Below, one piece after another: positions 7,592 to 16,559 of a DNA stretch of 64,000 nt (its first letter is position 1; the number at the start of each line of letters is the position of its first letter). The position numbers and the translations under genes are program-made. Under the pieces are notes generated by a model. The model worked only from the letters and a program-made list of their open reading frames with translations, was not told the DNA's origin and made no database searches. The stretch comes from Bacteroidota bacterium (GTDB taxonomy: Bacteria; Bacteroidota; Bacteroidia; Cytophagales; Cyclobacteriaceae): NCBI GenBank assembly GCA_023417065.1, contig JAEZGH010000057.1, positions 294,210-358,209 on the forward strand, read 5' to 3'.

Positions 7592-8987
7592 CCCGGGACA
7601 GCGCCTTCTTGCGGTAGCCTTCCGGAGTTACGGTGTAGTTCATTCGCAGTTCCGGAAGCTTATCCATAAAAGGCTTCAATAATCCATTGGGGTCGTGGAT
7701 TAGATCCGGATAATCGCCACGAAAGCCATTATTCACCACTATGACATTATCATAGTACTCAGGGTTTTCAAAAATCTTCCGCGAAAGCGTCCAATTCAAG
7801 AACGGCGTCGACATCGTTTTACCCAGATAAAATCCAAGATTATTATCAAGCGTAAGCACCTTTTCCGGCTGGACGGGGGACGGCGAGCTGACGAGATACC
7901 GCTGGTACGATTCATTGTCATTTATAGTATATCGACCTGAATAGCAAACTGCCAGCAATCCAATGGCAAGAACACCGAACGCAATTTCGGCAATCATTCG
8001 TCGTCTGATGATGAGGAAGAGGTGCGTGATGAAATAGGACAGGCCCGGCAGAACCAGGATAAGCGTTTGAGGCCGGATGTCTTTTGAGTAAACCACTTGG
8101 ATAAGGCTGAAGACCGTCCAGAAGAACATCGCCTGCATTACCTGTGACTGGTATTTGGTCAAACGGCTTTCACGGGTAACCATGAAAAGCGCGCCTGCGA
8201 AAAAGATCAGCGGTAGGCTGAACAGTGTAAGCAATGTCTTAACAGACACCAGCAATTCGGGTCGGAATGTGGGGTTCGGCAGGTAGAAGTACGTCCAGAT
8301 CTCGTGTCCGCCGTCGTAAATCAGGTAGAACGAAAATATAAAGAGATGTGGTAGAAGAAATCCGATGATCAGCAGCAGGAACTTTCTTCCTGAGGCACGG
8401 GAATACAGAAGCAGGATGACGAGTGTTGCGGGCACAAACACGATGAAGGAGAACGCAAACAGTGAGGCCACACCTATTGCGACGCCAATTCGGAGGACCA
8501 TTTCGAGTGACTCTTCCCGGGTTTCGATTTCCAGGAACAGGCTATTGAGGGCCAGCAGCAGGAAAATTGATCCGAGGAGCTCGCCGGAGATGACCAGCGT
8601 GTCGAAAGCGAAGACGAAAAGCAAGCCAAAGACCAGTGATGGTATGAACGAATTTTCCGGGTAGACGCGTTTATCGATGTAGATTATTCCGATGAAAATC
8701 GCCTGAGCGAAAATCAACAGAAACGCTAGAATCTGACGTGCAACGAGGCCTTCGCCAAAGATAAGATGCAGGAGCGCATGGGCGTAGTTAGTCAAGGGAG
8801 CCGTGTCGTCGATGATTCCGGTATAAGGATTCTGACCAGCCACCATCTTCTGACCTATAACTACACCTTTGAGCTCAGTTACGGTAACGGGAGCCGGGTC
8901 AATGAACCGGGGGAGAAATATCAGGATAAGTATCGCCAGTAATCCGAAGATTCGGTAGGGATCATTTATTCGGAAATAGCTAAGCAA
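7581..8987 (-). CDS. DUF6427-like multi-pass membrane protein
   Basis: A 468-residue polytopic protein starting MLSYFRINDPYRIFGLLAIL, with about ten hydrophobic segments up to residue ~350 and a soluble C-terminal part of ~120 residues. The start, the loop GQNPYTGIIDDTAPLTNY and the domain order recall the Cytophagales DUF6427 family and the general layout of GT-C glycosyltransferases (multi-pass core, extracytoplasmic tail), but no metal-binding DxD in a first loop is clear. I therefore do not assign glycosyltransferase activity. It converges on rpiB with an 11-bp overlap of stop regions. Confidence 0.7.
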   Translation of the reverse strand: MLSYFRINDPYRIFGLLAILILIFLPRFIDPAPVTVTELKGVVIGQKMVAGQNPYTGIIDDTAPLTNYAHALLHLIFGEGLVARQILAFLLIFAQAIFIGIIYIDKRVYPENSFIPSLVFGLLFVFAFDTLVISGELLGSIFLLLALNSLFLEIETREESLEMVLRIGVAIGVASLFAFSFIVFVPATLVILLLYSRASGRKFLLLIIGFLLPHLFIFSFYLIYDGGHEIWTYFYLPNPTFRPELLVSVKTLLTLFSLPLIFFAGALFMVTRESRLTKYQSQVMQAMFFWTVFSLIQVVYSKDIRPQTLILVLPGLSYFITHLFLIIRRRMIAEIAFGVLAIGLLAVCYSGRYTINDNESYQRYLVSSPSPVQPEKVLTLDNNLGFYLGKTMSTPFLNWTLSRKIFENPEYYDNVIVVNNGFRGDYPDLIHDPNGLLKPFMDKLPELRMNYTVTPEGYRKKALSRVSN

Positions 8988-9079
8988 AACTGATTATCTT
9001 TAACGCCATAAAATAGCAGACGTTTTTTTAAATGCCAATGGCGGATTGTTAATAATTAAGCCATAAAACATATTTGTGT

Positions 9080-9448
9080 ATGAGTGGGACGACAAGACAA
9101 CAAAAGTACGCGCGGTTGATCCAAAAGGAAATAAGCGACATCTTTCAAAAAGATAAAAGAGGAATACTCGAAAATGCCTTTATAACGCTTGCCGATGTAC
9201 GGGTAAGCCCCGACCTGAGTGTAGCCAAGATTTATATCAGCATGCTGCTGGAGAAGGATAAGGAAAAGGTCCTCGAAAAAATCAATACGCGCAAGAAGGA
9301 GATTCGCAAGGAACTTGGAGACCGAATAGGTAAACAGGTGCGGATCATTCCGGAACTTGTATTCTATATTGATGAAGTGGAGGAGAATGCACAACGGATC
9401 GAGGAAATTATCAAGAACCTGAATATCCCTCCTGAGACGAAGGATTAA
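9080..9448 (+). CDS. rbfA: ribosome-binding factor A
   Basis: A 122-residue cold-shock and 30S-maturation factor that binds the 5' helix of 16S rRNA. The sequence RQQKYARLIQKEISDIFQ, then ITLADVRVSPDLSVAKIYIS and IRIIPELVFYIDEV, follows the RbfA KH-like fold from end to end. The ATG at 9080 is preferred over a TTG two codons upstream. The next gene, a LolC/E-like permease, follows after 12 bp and is probably co-transcribed. Confidence 0.95.
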   Translation: MSGTTRQQKYARLIQKEISDIFQKDKRGILENAFITLADVRVSPDLSVAKIYISMLLEKDKEKVLEKINTRKKEIRKELGDRIGKQVRIIPELVFYIDEVEENAQRIEEIIKNLNIPPETKD

Positions 9449-9460
9449 CAATAACTTGTA

Positions 9461-10696
9461 TTGGAATTGAAGCTTTCGTTTTTCATCGCACGGCGCTACC
9501 TGATTTCCAAACGGAAGAAAAACTTCATTAATGTCATTTCAATCCTTTCGATGGTCGGCGTTGCGTTCATCACTGCGGCGCTTGTCATTGTTTTATCGGT
9601 GTTCAATGGATTGGAAGATTTGCTTCACACGCTCAACAATTCCTTTGACCCCGAAATAAAAATTGAAGCTGCGCGCGGGAAGTCGTTTGAACTAACGGAT
9701 GGGCTACTAGAAAAAATGAAGAATACATCCGGCGTTGCGCACATAACCGAGGTAATTGAGGATTATGCTTATCTGCGGTATCGCACCGAGAACAACAATC
9801 AGGTTATTACGCTTAAGGGCGTTAGTGAAAACTTCATCGATCAGAACCGGATCCCAGACGCCAACATCGTTGAGGGAAATTTACGTCTTCGCGACAATGG
9901 AATAAACTATGCGATAATTGGAAGCGGTGTAAGGAATTCTCTGTCCGTTGCGATTGGCGACAACATGTACCCGTTGCAGTTGTATTACATCCGAAATACA
10001 CGGGCAACGGTTGATCCATCGCAGATGTATTCGAAAATGAATATTCTCGCGGGCGGAGTCTTTTCGATCGTATCACAATTTGATGAGAACTACGTGATCG
10101 TGCCGCTGGAGTTTGCACAGCAACTCCTGAATTACGGAAATAAAAGAACGGCCCTGGAGATCAAGACTACGCCAGGAACAAATGTTTTCACGGTGGAAAA
10201 GCAACTTGAGTCCCTTCTCGGTGATACCTTTAACGTTCTCAATCACGAAGAGCAGCACAAGGACCTTTATCGGCTGCTCAAACTTGAAAAGCTCTTCGTC
10301 TTTCTGTCCTTTTCAGTTCTGTTAGGCATTGGTTCAATAAACATTTTCTTTAGTTTGATGATGCTGGCGCTGGACAAGAAGCGCGACATTTCCATTCTTT
10401 CAGCAATGGGGGCGCCTGAGCGGGTTATCAGAAACATCTTCTTATATGAAGGGGCTTTGATTGCAGCAACTGGCGCCATCACGGGAGTTTTGCTTGGAGC
10501 GGCGTTTTGCATCATGCAACAGCGCTTTGGGTTTATCTCCATGGGGATGGAAAATGCGGTCATGGACGGCTATCCCGTTGCCATGCGCCTACCTGATTTC
10601 TTGTATACCTTGCTGGTCGTTTCAATAATAACCTTCATAATTTCCATCAGACCGGCTGTCCTTGCATCCCGCACCGCTTCAGTGGAACATCTATAG
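9461..10696 (+). CDS. ABC transporter permease, FtsX/LolC-LolE type
   Basis: A 411-residue permease with the lipoprotein-releasing layout: one N-terminal membrane helix inside a long first segment (FFIARRYLISKRKKNFINVISILSMVG), a periplasmic MacB-like domain of ~230 residues, then three membrane helices in an FtsX domain (DKKRDISILSAMGAPERVIRNIF is the coupling region). LolC/E proteins extract lipoproteins from the inner membrane for transfer to the outer membrane. No LolD-type ATPase is adjacent, so its partner must be encoded elsewhere. The start codon is TTG at 9461 (another TTG two codons on), 12 bp after rbfA. Confidence 0.88.
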   Translation: MELKLSFFIARRYLISKRKKNFINVISILSMVGVAFITAALVIVLSVFNGLEDLLHTLNNSFDPEIKIEAARGKSFELTDGLLEKMKNTSGVAHITEVIEDYAYLRYRTENNNQVITLKGVSENFIDQNRIPDANIVEGNLRLRDNGINYAIIGSGVRNSLSVAIGDNMYPLQLYYIRNTRATVDPSQMYSKMNILAGGVFSIVSQFDENYVIVPLEFAQQLLNYGNKRTALEIKTTPGTNVFTVEKQLESLLGDTFNVLNHEEQHKDLYRLLKLEKLFVFLSFSVLLGIGSINIFFSLMMLALDKKRDISILSAMGAPERVIRNIFLYEGALIAATGAITGVLLGAAFCIMQQRFGFISMGMENAVMDGYPVAMRLPDFLYTLLVVSIITFIISIRPAVLASRTASVEHL

Positions 10697-10792
10697 CCCG
10701 GCTGGTTCGATAAATTTCAGTTTTGGGGAGTTTATTTCGCCGGTAATCATTAATTTTCGAGTTCCGGTATTTTGCCCATACCGCGTTTTGTG

Positions 10793-13735
10793 ATGAAAGT
10801 GTCCGCTTCACAGCCCTTTAAAATCATTTATTCGTTATATCAACACGAATACCTCGGAGTCATTTTCGAGTCGTATATCGTGCATTTGGACGAGAAGGGC
10901 AGACTTACGTTTCAGCATCAAAATATCTCATCCAAGAACGCAAGAGAATTTTCGCGCGGACTTGACGACCGTGATTTCGACTTGATCGAAATTATGGATT
11001 CGATGCAGCAGGAACATGTTGTTCGAAAGTTCTCAACCAAGGTGCTCAAGCCTGAAGAGTTCTTTTCCAAGACCTTTGCCAAGGTGAAGGGAAATGAATT
11101 GCTGCAGGAGCAAATTGAAGACTACATGGAGAAACGGCGGGCGCGTGTTCTCGAAAAGATAAAGGGAAAGCTTCTCTTTGAAATGGGTAACGATGGAGAA
11201 CCCGCCTGGAAACAGATTGAAGTTCTGGAACAGCGTGCCTCCATTCAATTCCACTTCATGCGCACGCCGAATCATACGAACTACTTTCCTACGATATCTT
11301 ACCAGGGAAAGAAGCTTGAACTTCCGAATCCAACGGCTTATCTTATTTGTAAATCGCCCGCGTGGATGGTGATGAATGGAAAACTCTACGGCTTTGAAAA
11401 GCCAGTAGATGGAAAGAAGCTCATTCCATTTCTTTCAAAGAAGCATGTTGTGATCCCCAAAAATGTGGAGGAGACATATTACAACAAATTCATCGCGCCG
11501 TTGATTGCATCGTTCGACGACGTTGAAGCGAATGGATTTGAAATCAATAAGACCACATACGATCCTCATCCTGTGCTGACGCTCTCCGAGCTGCACACGG
11601 TTCAGGCTAAAGCAGCGCCGACGCTTTTTGGTGCTGAGCCCGCGCGCGAGGACGAACCGGAAGATGCCGGAAAAATTGTCTTCGACCTGTCGTTCAAATA
11701 TGGTAAGCATCGTTTCCGCGGCGACAACATCGGGCCTGTTAATGTCACCATGGAAAAGCAGGACGATCGTTACATCTTTCACCGTGTGCTCAGAAAAGCA
11801 GAGGAAGAGAAAAAATTTTTGAACACGTTGCAGAAACTTGGCCTGCCCACCAAGGGGTTCAGAGTGGCTGTTCCCAAAGCATGGGCATTCTCATGGTTGA
11901 ATGAAAACCGCGTTAACCTGCTCAACCTTGGTTTTGAAGTCAGTCAGCCCGACAGCCGTGACAAAAAATACTTTGTTGGAAAGGCGGTGATTGAAGTTGA
12001 AGTCAAGGAGAATCTCGACTGGTTTGATATCAATGCAAAGATTCGCTTTGGCGAATTTGAAATTCCCTTCAAAGACCTTCGCAAACTCATCCTGAAAAGG
12101 AAAGTGGAATTCAAACTTCCCAACGGCGAGATCGCGATAATTCCAGAGACATGGTTGACGAAGTATTCTGACCTGTTTTCCCTAAGTGAAACTGAAGGGG
12201 ATGGTGAGAAACCTGTTCTGCGCAAGCATCATCTTAATCTCGTTAAGGAACTGGAAGACGGCAACCTTGCCAAAGTCCATCTCAGCGAAAAGCTAAGGAA
12301 CCTTAGCTCTTTCACGGGTATTAAGGATTACCCTCTGCCGGCAGGGTTTAAGGGTGAACTTCGACCTTATCAGCGTGCCGGATTCAACTGGCTTAAATTC
12401 CTGAACGAATACCGACTTGGCGGGTGCCTGGCCGATGACATGGGTCTTGGGAAAACTGTTCAAACGCTGACGCTTCTCCAGGGAGAAAAAGACAGTGGGG
12501 CGGGAACGTCGTTCCTGGTGATGCCCACATCGCTGATTTACAATTGGGAAATGGAAGCCAGTAAGTTCACACCGGAGCTCAGGATATTGAACTACACAGG
12601 AACACTTAGGAACAAAGACATCAGGCGTTTTGAAAACTACGATCTGGTGCTGACCTCCTACGGGATTACGCGTCTGGATGCCGAACTGTTAAGCCAGTTC
12701 TATTTCAACTATATCATTCTCGACGAATCACAGGTAATCAAGAATCCAACATCGAATATTGCTAAAGCCGTGCGCGAGCTTAAGTCGCGACATAAACTTG
12801 TGCTCACAGGTACGCCTATCGAAAATACCACGCTCGACCTGTGGTCACAGATGTCATTCATCAATCCCGGGATACTGGGTTCTCAGACGTATTTCCGAAA
12901 CGAGTATCAGAATCCTATCGAGAAGAAAAATGATGAAAGCAAGTCGAAGAAACTGCATGCTGTCATAAAGCCTTTCATTCTCCGACGACACAAATCACAG
13001 GTTGCGACTGAACTTCCTGAAAAGGTGGAGAATATTCAGTACAGCTCAATGACCCCTGAACAGGAAAAGCGGTATGAGGAGGTGAAGTCAACATACCGTG
13101 AAAGGATTTTCAAACTGATTGAAACAGAAGGTATCGGAAGCAGCCGGTTTATTATTCTTGAGGGGCTTACCAAACTTCGTCAGCTGGCCAACCATCCGAA
13201 GATGATCGAACCATCATACGATGGCGAATCAGGCAAGCTGGAAGACATCACCCACATGCTGGAGAATGCTATCGCGGAGGATCACAAGGTCCTTGTGTTT
13301 AGTCAGTTCGTGAAACACCTTGAGCTTGTCCGCACTTATCTCAAGAGCAAAAAGATCGATTATGCTTACCTTGACGGGTCAAGTACCGATCGCAAGCAAC
13401 AAGTAGAGCGGTTTAACAACGACAAGAACCTTAAGGTATTTTTGATCTCTATTAAGGCCGGGGGACTGGGTCTTAACCTTACAGAAGCCGACTACGTGTT
13501 TATCCTGGATCCCTGGTGGAACCCGGCGGTTGAAGCCCAGGCGGTTGACCGGGCGCACAGGATCGGCCAGAAGAACAAGGTTTTCACGTACAAGTTCATC
13601 ACCCGGAATACAGTTGAAGAGAAAATTCTCATGCTTCAGCAGCGCAAGCTCAAATTAACCACGGATCTGATCACGACGGAAGAGAGCTTTATGAAACAGC
13701 TCACCCGTGAGGATATCGAGCAAATGCTTGCGTAA
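10793..13735 (+). CDS. SNF2-family DNA/RNA helicase-like ATPase
   Basis: A 980-residue protein. The C-terminal half is a complete Swi2/Snf2 ATPase: LADDMGLGKTVQ (Walker A), VLTSYGITR, ILDESQVIKN (motif II, DESQ instead of the usual DEAQ/DEAH), LTGTPIENTTLDLWS, VLVFSQFVKHLE, IKAGGLGLNLTEAD and AVDRAHRIGQ (motif VI). The ~500-residue N-terminal half is not recognisable to me but resembles the N-terminal module of bacterial SNF2 proteins of the RapA/HepA-like group. It probably remodels protein-nucleic-acid complexes, perhaps RNA polymerase. ATG at 10793 is preferred; a TTG at 10772 would add seven residues. It stands alone between rbfA-permease and a dehydrogenase. Confidence 0.92.
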   Translation: MKVSASQPFKIIYSLYQHEYLGVIFESYIVHLDEKGRLTFQHQNISSKNAREFSRGLDDRDFDLIEIMDSMQQEHVVRKFSTKVLKPEEFFSKTFAKVKGNELLQEQIEDYMEKRRARVLEKIKGKLLFEMGNDGEPAWKQIEVLEQRASIQFHFMRTPNHTNYFPTISYQGKKLELPNPTAYLICKSPAWMVMNGKLYGFEKPVDGKKLIPFLSKKHVVIPKNVEETYYNKFIAPLIASFDDVEANGFEINKTTYDPHPVLTLSELHTVQAKAAPTLFGAEPAREDEPEDAGKIVFDLSFKYGKHRFRGDNIGPVNVTMEKQDDRYIFHRVLRKAEEEKKFLNTLQKLGLPTKGFRVAVPKAWAFSWLNENRVNLLNLGFEVSQPDSRDKKYFVGKAVIEVEVKENLDWFDINAKIRFGEFEIPFKDLRKLILKRKVEFKLPNGEIAIIPETWLTKYSDLFSLSETEGDGEKPVLRKHHLNLVKELEDGNLAKVHLSEKLRNLSSFTGIKDYPLPAGFKGELRPYQRAGFNWLKFLNEYRLGGCLADDMGLGKTVQTLTLLQGEKDSGAGTSFLVMPTSLIYNWEMEASKFTPELRILNYTGTLRNKDIRRFENYDLVLTSYGITRLDAELLSQFYFNYIILDESQVIKNPTSNIAKAVRELKSRHKLVLTGTPIENTTLDLWSQMSFINPGILGSQTYFRNEYQNPIEKKNDESKSKKLHAVIKPFILRRHKSQVATELPEKVENIQYSSMTPEQEKRYEEVKSTYRERIFKLIETEGIGSSRFIILEGLTKLRQLANHPKMIEPSYDGESGKLEDITHMLENAIAEDHKVLVFSQFVKHLELVRTYLKSKKIDYAYLDGSSTDRKQQVERFNNDKNLKVFLISIKAGGLGLNLTEADYVFILDPWWNPAVEAQAVDRAHRIGQKNKVFTYKFITRNTVEEKILMLQQRKLKLTTDLITTEESFMKQLTREDIEQMLA

Positions 13736-13786
13736 CGCCCGCTGCATCTTAGGGGCGTCCCTCACACAACTTTACTGTCAAAGAGC

Positions 13787-13794
13787 TAACTTTG
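13787..13794 (+). promoter_or_regulatory. candidate -7 element for the SDR gene
   Basis: TAACTTTG matches the Bacteroidota TAnnTTTG element and lies 33 bases before the ATG. No TTTG is found at the expected -33 distance, so support is partial. Confidence 0.35.
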
Positions 13795-13827
13795 CTGCCC
13801 TGCGGACAAAATCCGTGGTAAACGAAT

Positions 13828-14634
13828 ATGAAAGACAAAGTAGCTATCATCACCGGGGGAAGTTCAGGAATTGGGAAGGCATTGGCCGAGGAGTTCGGTC
13901 GCAACGGGTCAAAGGTTTTGATTACTGGGAGGAATGTTCAGGAACTTGACAATGCCGTGAGCGAGCTCCGCGGCAAGGGTATTGAGATCGCTGGCTTCCG
14001 CGCGGATGTGAGTGTTGAAGAGGACAACAAACGGATGGCAGAAGAAGCATTGCGACTTTACGGGCGCATAGACGTTCTCATCAACAATGCGGGAATCAGC
14101 ATGCGGGCATTGTTTTCGGAAGTTGATCTCGACGTGGTCAAAAAAGTAATGGACATCAACTTCTACGGTGTGCTCTATGCTACAAAGTATTGTCTGCCGG
14201 AGATCACCAGGAACAAGGGTTCTGTCGTTGGCATATCTTCCATTGCCGGTTTTCGTGGGCTGCCAGGCCGCACGGGATATTCCGCATCAAAGTTTGCGCT
14301 GAACGGATTTCTCGAGGTACTCCGCACCGAATTGCTCAAGACCGGCGTTCATGTTCTGACGGCGTGTCCGGGGTTCACGGCGTCGAATATCCGGAAGCGA
14401 TCGCTCACCAAAGATGGACAACAACAGGGCGAGTCACCGCGTCAGGAAGAGAAGATGATGACTGCTGAGGAATGCGCCAGACATATCTACAACGCTACGG
14501 TTAAACGCAAACGCACACTAATCCTCACCACGCAGGGGAAGCTTGCCGTGTTTCTGAATAAATGGCTTCCGGGCTTTGCCGATAAGATGGTTTACAATGT
14601 GATGGCAAAAGAAGCCAACGCGCCGATCAGGTAG
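13828..14634 (+). CDS. short-chain dehydrogenase/reductase
   Basis: A 268-residue classical SDR. The Rossmann glycine motif TGGSSGIG is at residues 9-16, NNAGIS near residue 88, a serine in GISSIAGF, and the catalytic YSASK (Y-x-x-x-K) near residue 151. The C-terminus has an extra ~60-residue amphipathic segment (LAVFLNKWLPGFADKMVYNVMAKE), as in membrane-associated DHRS7-like reductases. It uses NAD(H) or NADP(H) on an alcohol/ketone substrate that cannot be predicted. The gene is monocistronic and converges with the DUF3857 gene with a 10-bp gap. Confidence 0.92.
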   Translation: MKDKVAIITGGSSGIGKALAEEFGRNGSKVLITGRNVQELDNAVSELRGKGIEIAGFRADVSVEEDNKRMAEEALRLYGRIDVLINNAGISMRALFSEVDLDVVKKVMDINFYGVLYATKYCLPEITRNKGSVVGISSIAGFRGLPGRTGYSASKFALNGFLEVLRTELLKTGVHVLTACPGFTASNIRKRSLTKDGQQQGESPRQEEKMMTAEECARHIYNATVKRKRTLILTTQGKLAVFLNKWLPGFADKMVYNVMAKEANAPIR

Positions 14635-14644
14635 CGAGGCTTCT

Positions 14645-16558
14645 TCAGGTTTTCGTCAGGAACACGAGCTTCATGTTATCTGCACGGTTGATGGCTTTGT
14701 AGAACTCGATGAGTTCGTTGTAGGAGTCGGGGGGATACTCACCTTGCTCGACACGAATTTGCCTAACGTATCGAATGCGACCCTGTTCCACGGTGCACCG
14801 CGCCTCATATTCCCCGAATCTTGATTTGATTAAAATGGGTTCAGGTAGGAATTCAGGATAGACGTCTTCAGGAATTTCATATTCGATTGTATCGATATCT
14901 GTGTAAGGCATGCGTATAACCACATTCGTTTGTCGAGATTGGACCTTTTCAGGGATATACGTGTGCCGATTCATCAAATTCGGTGTGAGGAAAATGCGTT
15001 TACCACTCACCGAAGCAAGATTTGGTAAGCTCAAATTCAGTTCAACCTGGGCTACGGGGGTTCTCTCATCAACCACCGTCTTCATCGAGAATGATTTAAT
15101 ATCGAACGATGAAATTCGGGTGGTTCTTTCGATCCACTTCTTCTGCTCATCACCCGGTAATTTGGTGTACTGACCAATGTGGTTGAAGTCGTCATATCGC
15201 GCTCCTTTGTACTTCGTTGAAATTTTTGCAGAGGAACTTCCGGACGGCGACAATTTAACCTGCGCGAATCTTTCGACAACATCGGTGTCGGCGTGAAATG
15301 AAGGCGTTTTTACCAGAAAGCCTCCCTTTTCGCTTACCAGCATTCCATACCGATTGCCTGTAAATCTTCCAAGGAAGCCAAATGGACTAGTTTGACTGGT
15401 GCATTCCAGCCAGATAGTGTCGTTTTCGTGCGGGACTGCGACGATAATGTGATTGGACTGATCACTGGGGAAGTCTGTAATGACTTCGCTTTCACCCTCT
15501 CCCGCCATGATTGTGGTGTAGTACCCTTTGATGCCGACCTGTTTCAACAATGCCACCATATAGTTGGAGAGCGCTTTGCAATCTCCGTAACCCACCTGAT
15601 CAACCACCTTGGCTTCAAACGGCTGCAATCCTCCGATGCCGACCTGAATGCTTACATAACGCGTTTTGTTCTGAAGGTATTCATAGAGTATTTTAATTTT
15701 TTCATAATCGCTTTTCCCCTCAGTTAACTTTTTCACCAATTGAACAGTAGACTCCGGCAAAACGTCCCGGCCCTCGTTCAGGGACCAATTCCATTTTCCG
15801 TAGTTTTCCCATGTGTCCATCTTTCCCGGATAGCCGGCGAAATCAAACTCGTCAGGGCTGACTAAAATGGTAGGCACGATCTTTTCAGGATCCGGCGAGT
15901 ACTGCTCCCATTTGTTTGGCTTAACATTTTGAAACGTCCAGATGAGCTTGGAAATAGCCCCTTCAGTTACCTTCTTTGGTTCTTCTGTGTTAAGTGCTTT
16001 GTATCTTGGTTCCAGGCCTAAGGGATAAGAGACCGTGAAAGTCGATTGCTGAATTGACACCTCGTCGTCGGAGTACAGTCGGAAATCCGGAAAGCTGTAA
16101 AGATATTTATACTCCTTTTCGTACTCAAATTCTAACGTGTAGGGGTATACATTGTGCGTGAGATCCAGATATTTAATCCTGTTGTCGCTATACAAGCTAA
16201 ATCCATCGTACGCGCTTCTGTCGTAGATTTCAGATGCTTTGATTTTCCTTATGAGAACGCCTTGTGCATCATATAAATTAGCTTTAATAAAATTGATTTT
16301 TGAGTACTTATCATAGCTAACTATTTTCTCTGCCAGATCCGCGCCGTTTTTATTTAGAATTGTAATTACTTCCCTCCTATAAACAGCGGACCTGTTTTTT
16401 CCAAGAACCCGAACTTCGACGTCGCGTTCCCGAATTACACCATACATTTTTTCCTTGAGCCCTTGTGGAATTTGGCTTACAGGATATTTTGGCGCGCTCG
16501 AACCATACGTTAATAAGATGTTAGCGAATAGGATAATCAGGAATATCGGGTAACGCAT
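14645..16558 (-). CDS. exported DUF3857/transglutaminase-like protein with intact triad
   Basis: A 637-residue protein with a signal peptide (first ~20 residues), an N-terminal DUF3857 domain (about 35-260) and a transglutaminase-like domain. Catalytic candidates are present: Cys327 in VGYGDCKALSNYMVALL, His370 in SDQSNHIIVAVP and Glu385 in WLECTSQ. The C-terminal ~200 residues form a beta-rich DUF2569/DUF3858-like segment. Such proteins are common in Bacteroidota and presumed periplasmic; the substrate is unknown. It lies 1 bp downstream of a longer paralogue and is surely co-transcribed with it. Confidence 0.88.
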   Translation of the reverse strand: MRYPIFLIILFANILLTYGSSAPKYPVSQIPQGLKEKMYGVIRERDVEVRVLGKNRSAVYRREVITILNKNGADLAEKIVSYDKYSKINFIKANLYDAQGVLIRKIKASEIYDRSAYDGFSLYSDNRIKYLDLTHNVYPYTLEFEYEKEYKYLYSFPDFRLYSDDEVSIQQSTFTVSYPLGLEPRYKALNTEEPKKVTEGAISKLIWTFQNVKPNKWEQYSPDPEKIVPTILVSPDEFDFAGYPGKMDTWENYGKWNWSLNEGRDVLPESTVQLVKKLTEGKSDYEKIKILYEYLQNKTRYVSIQVGIGGLQPFEAKVVDQVGYGDCKALSNYMVALLKQVGIKGYYTTIMAGEGESEVITDFPSDQSNHIIVAVPHENDTIWLECTSQTSPFGFLGRFTGNRYGMLVSEKGGFLVKTPSFHADTDVVERFAQVKLSPSGSSSAKISTKYKGARYDDFNHIGQYTKLPGDEQKKWIERTTRISSFDIKSFSMKTVVDERTPVAQVELNLSLPNLASVSGKRIFLTPNLMNRHTYIPEKVQSRQTNVVIRMPYTDIDTIEYEIPEDVYPEFLPEPILIKSRFGEYEARCTVEQGRIRYVRQIRVEQGEYPPDSYNELIEFYKAINRADNMKLVFLTKT

Positions 16559-16559
16559 C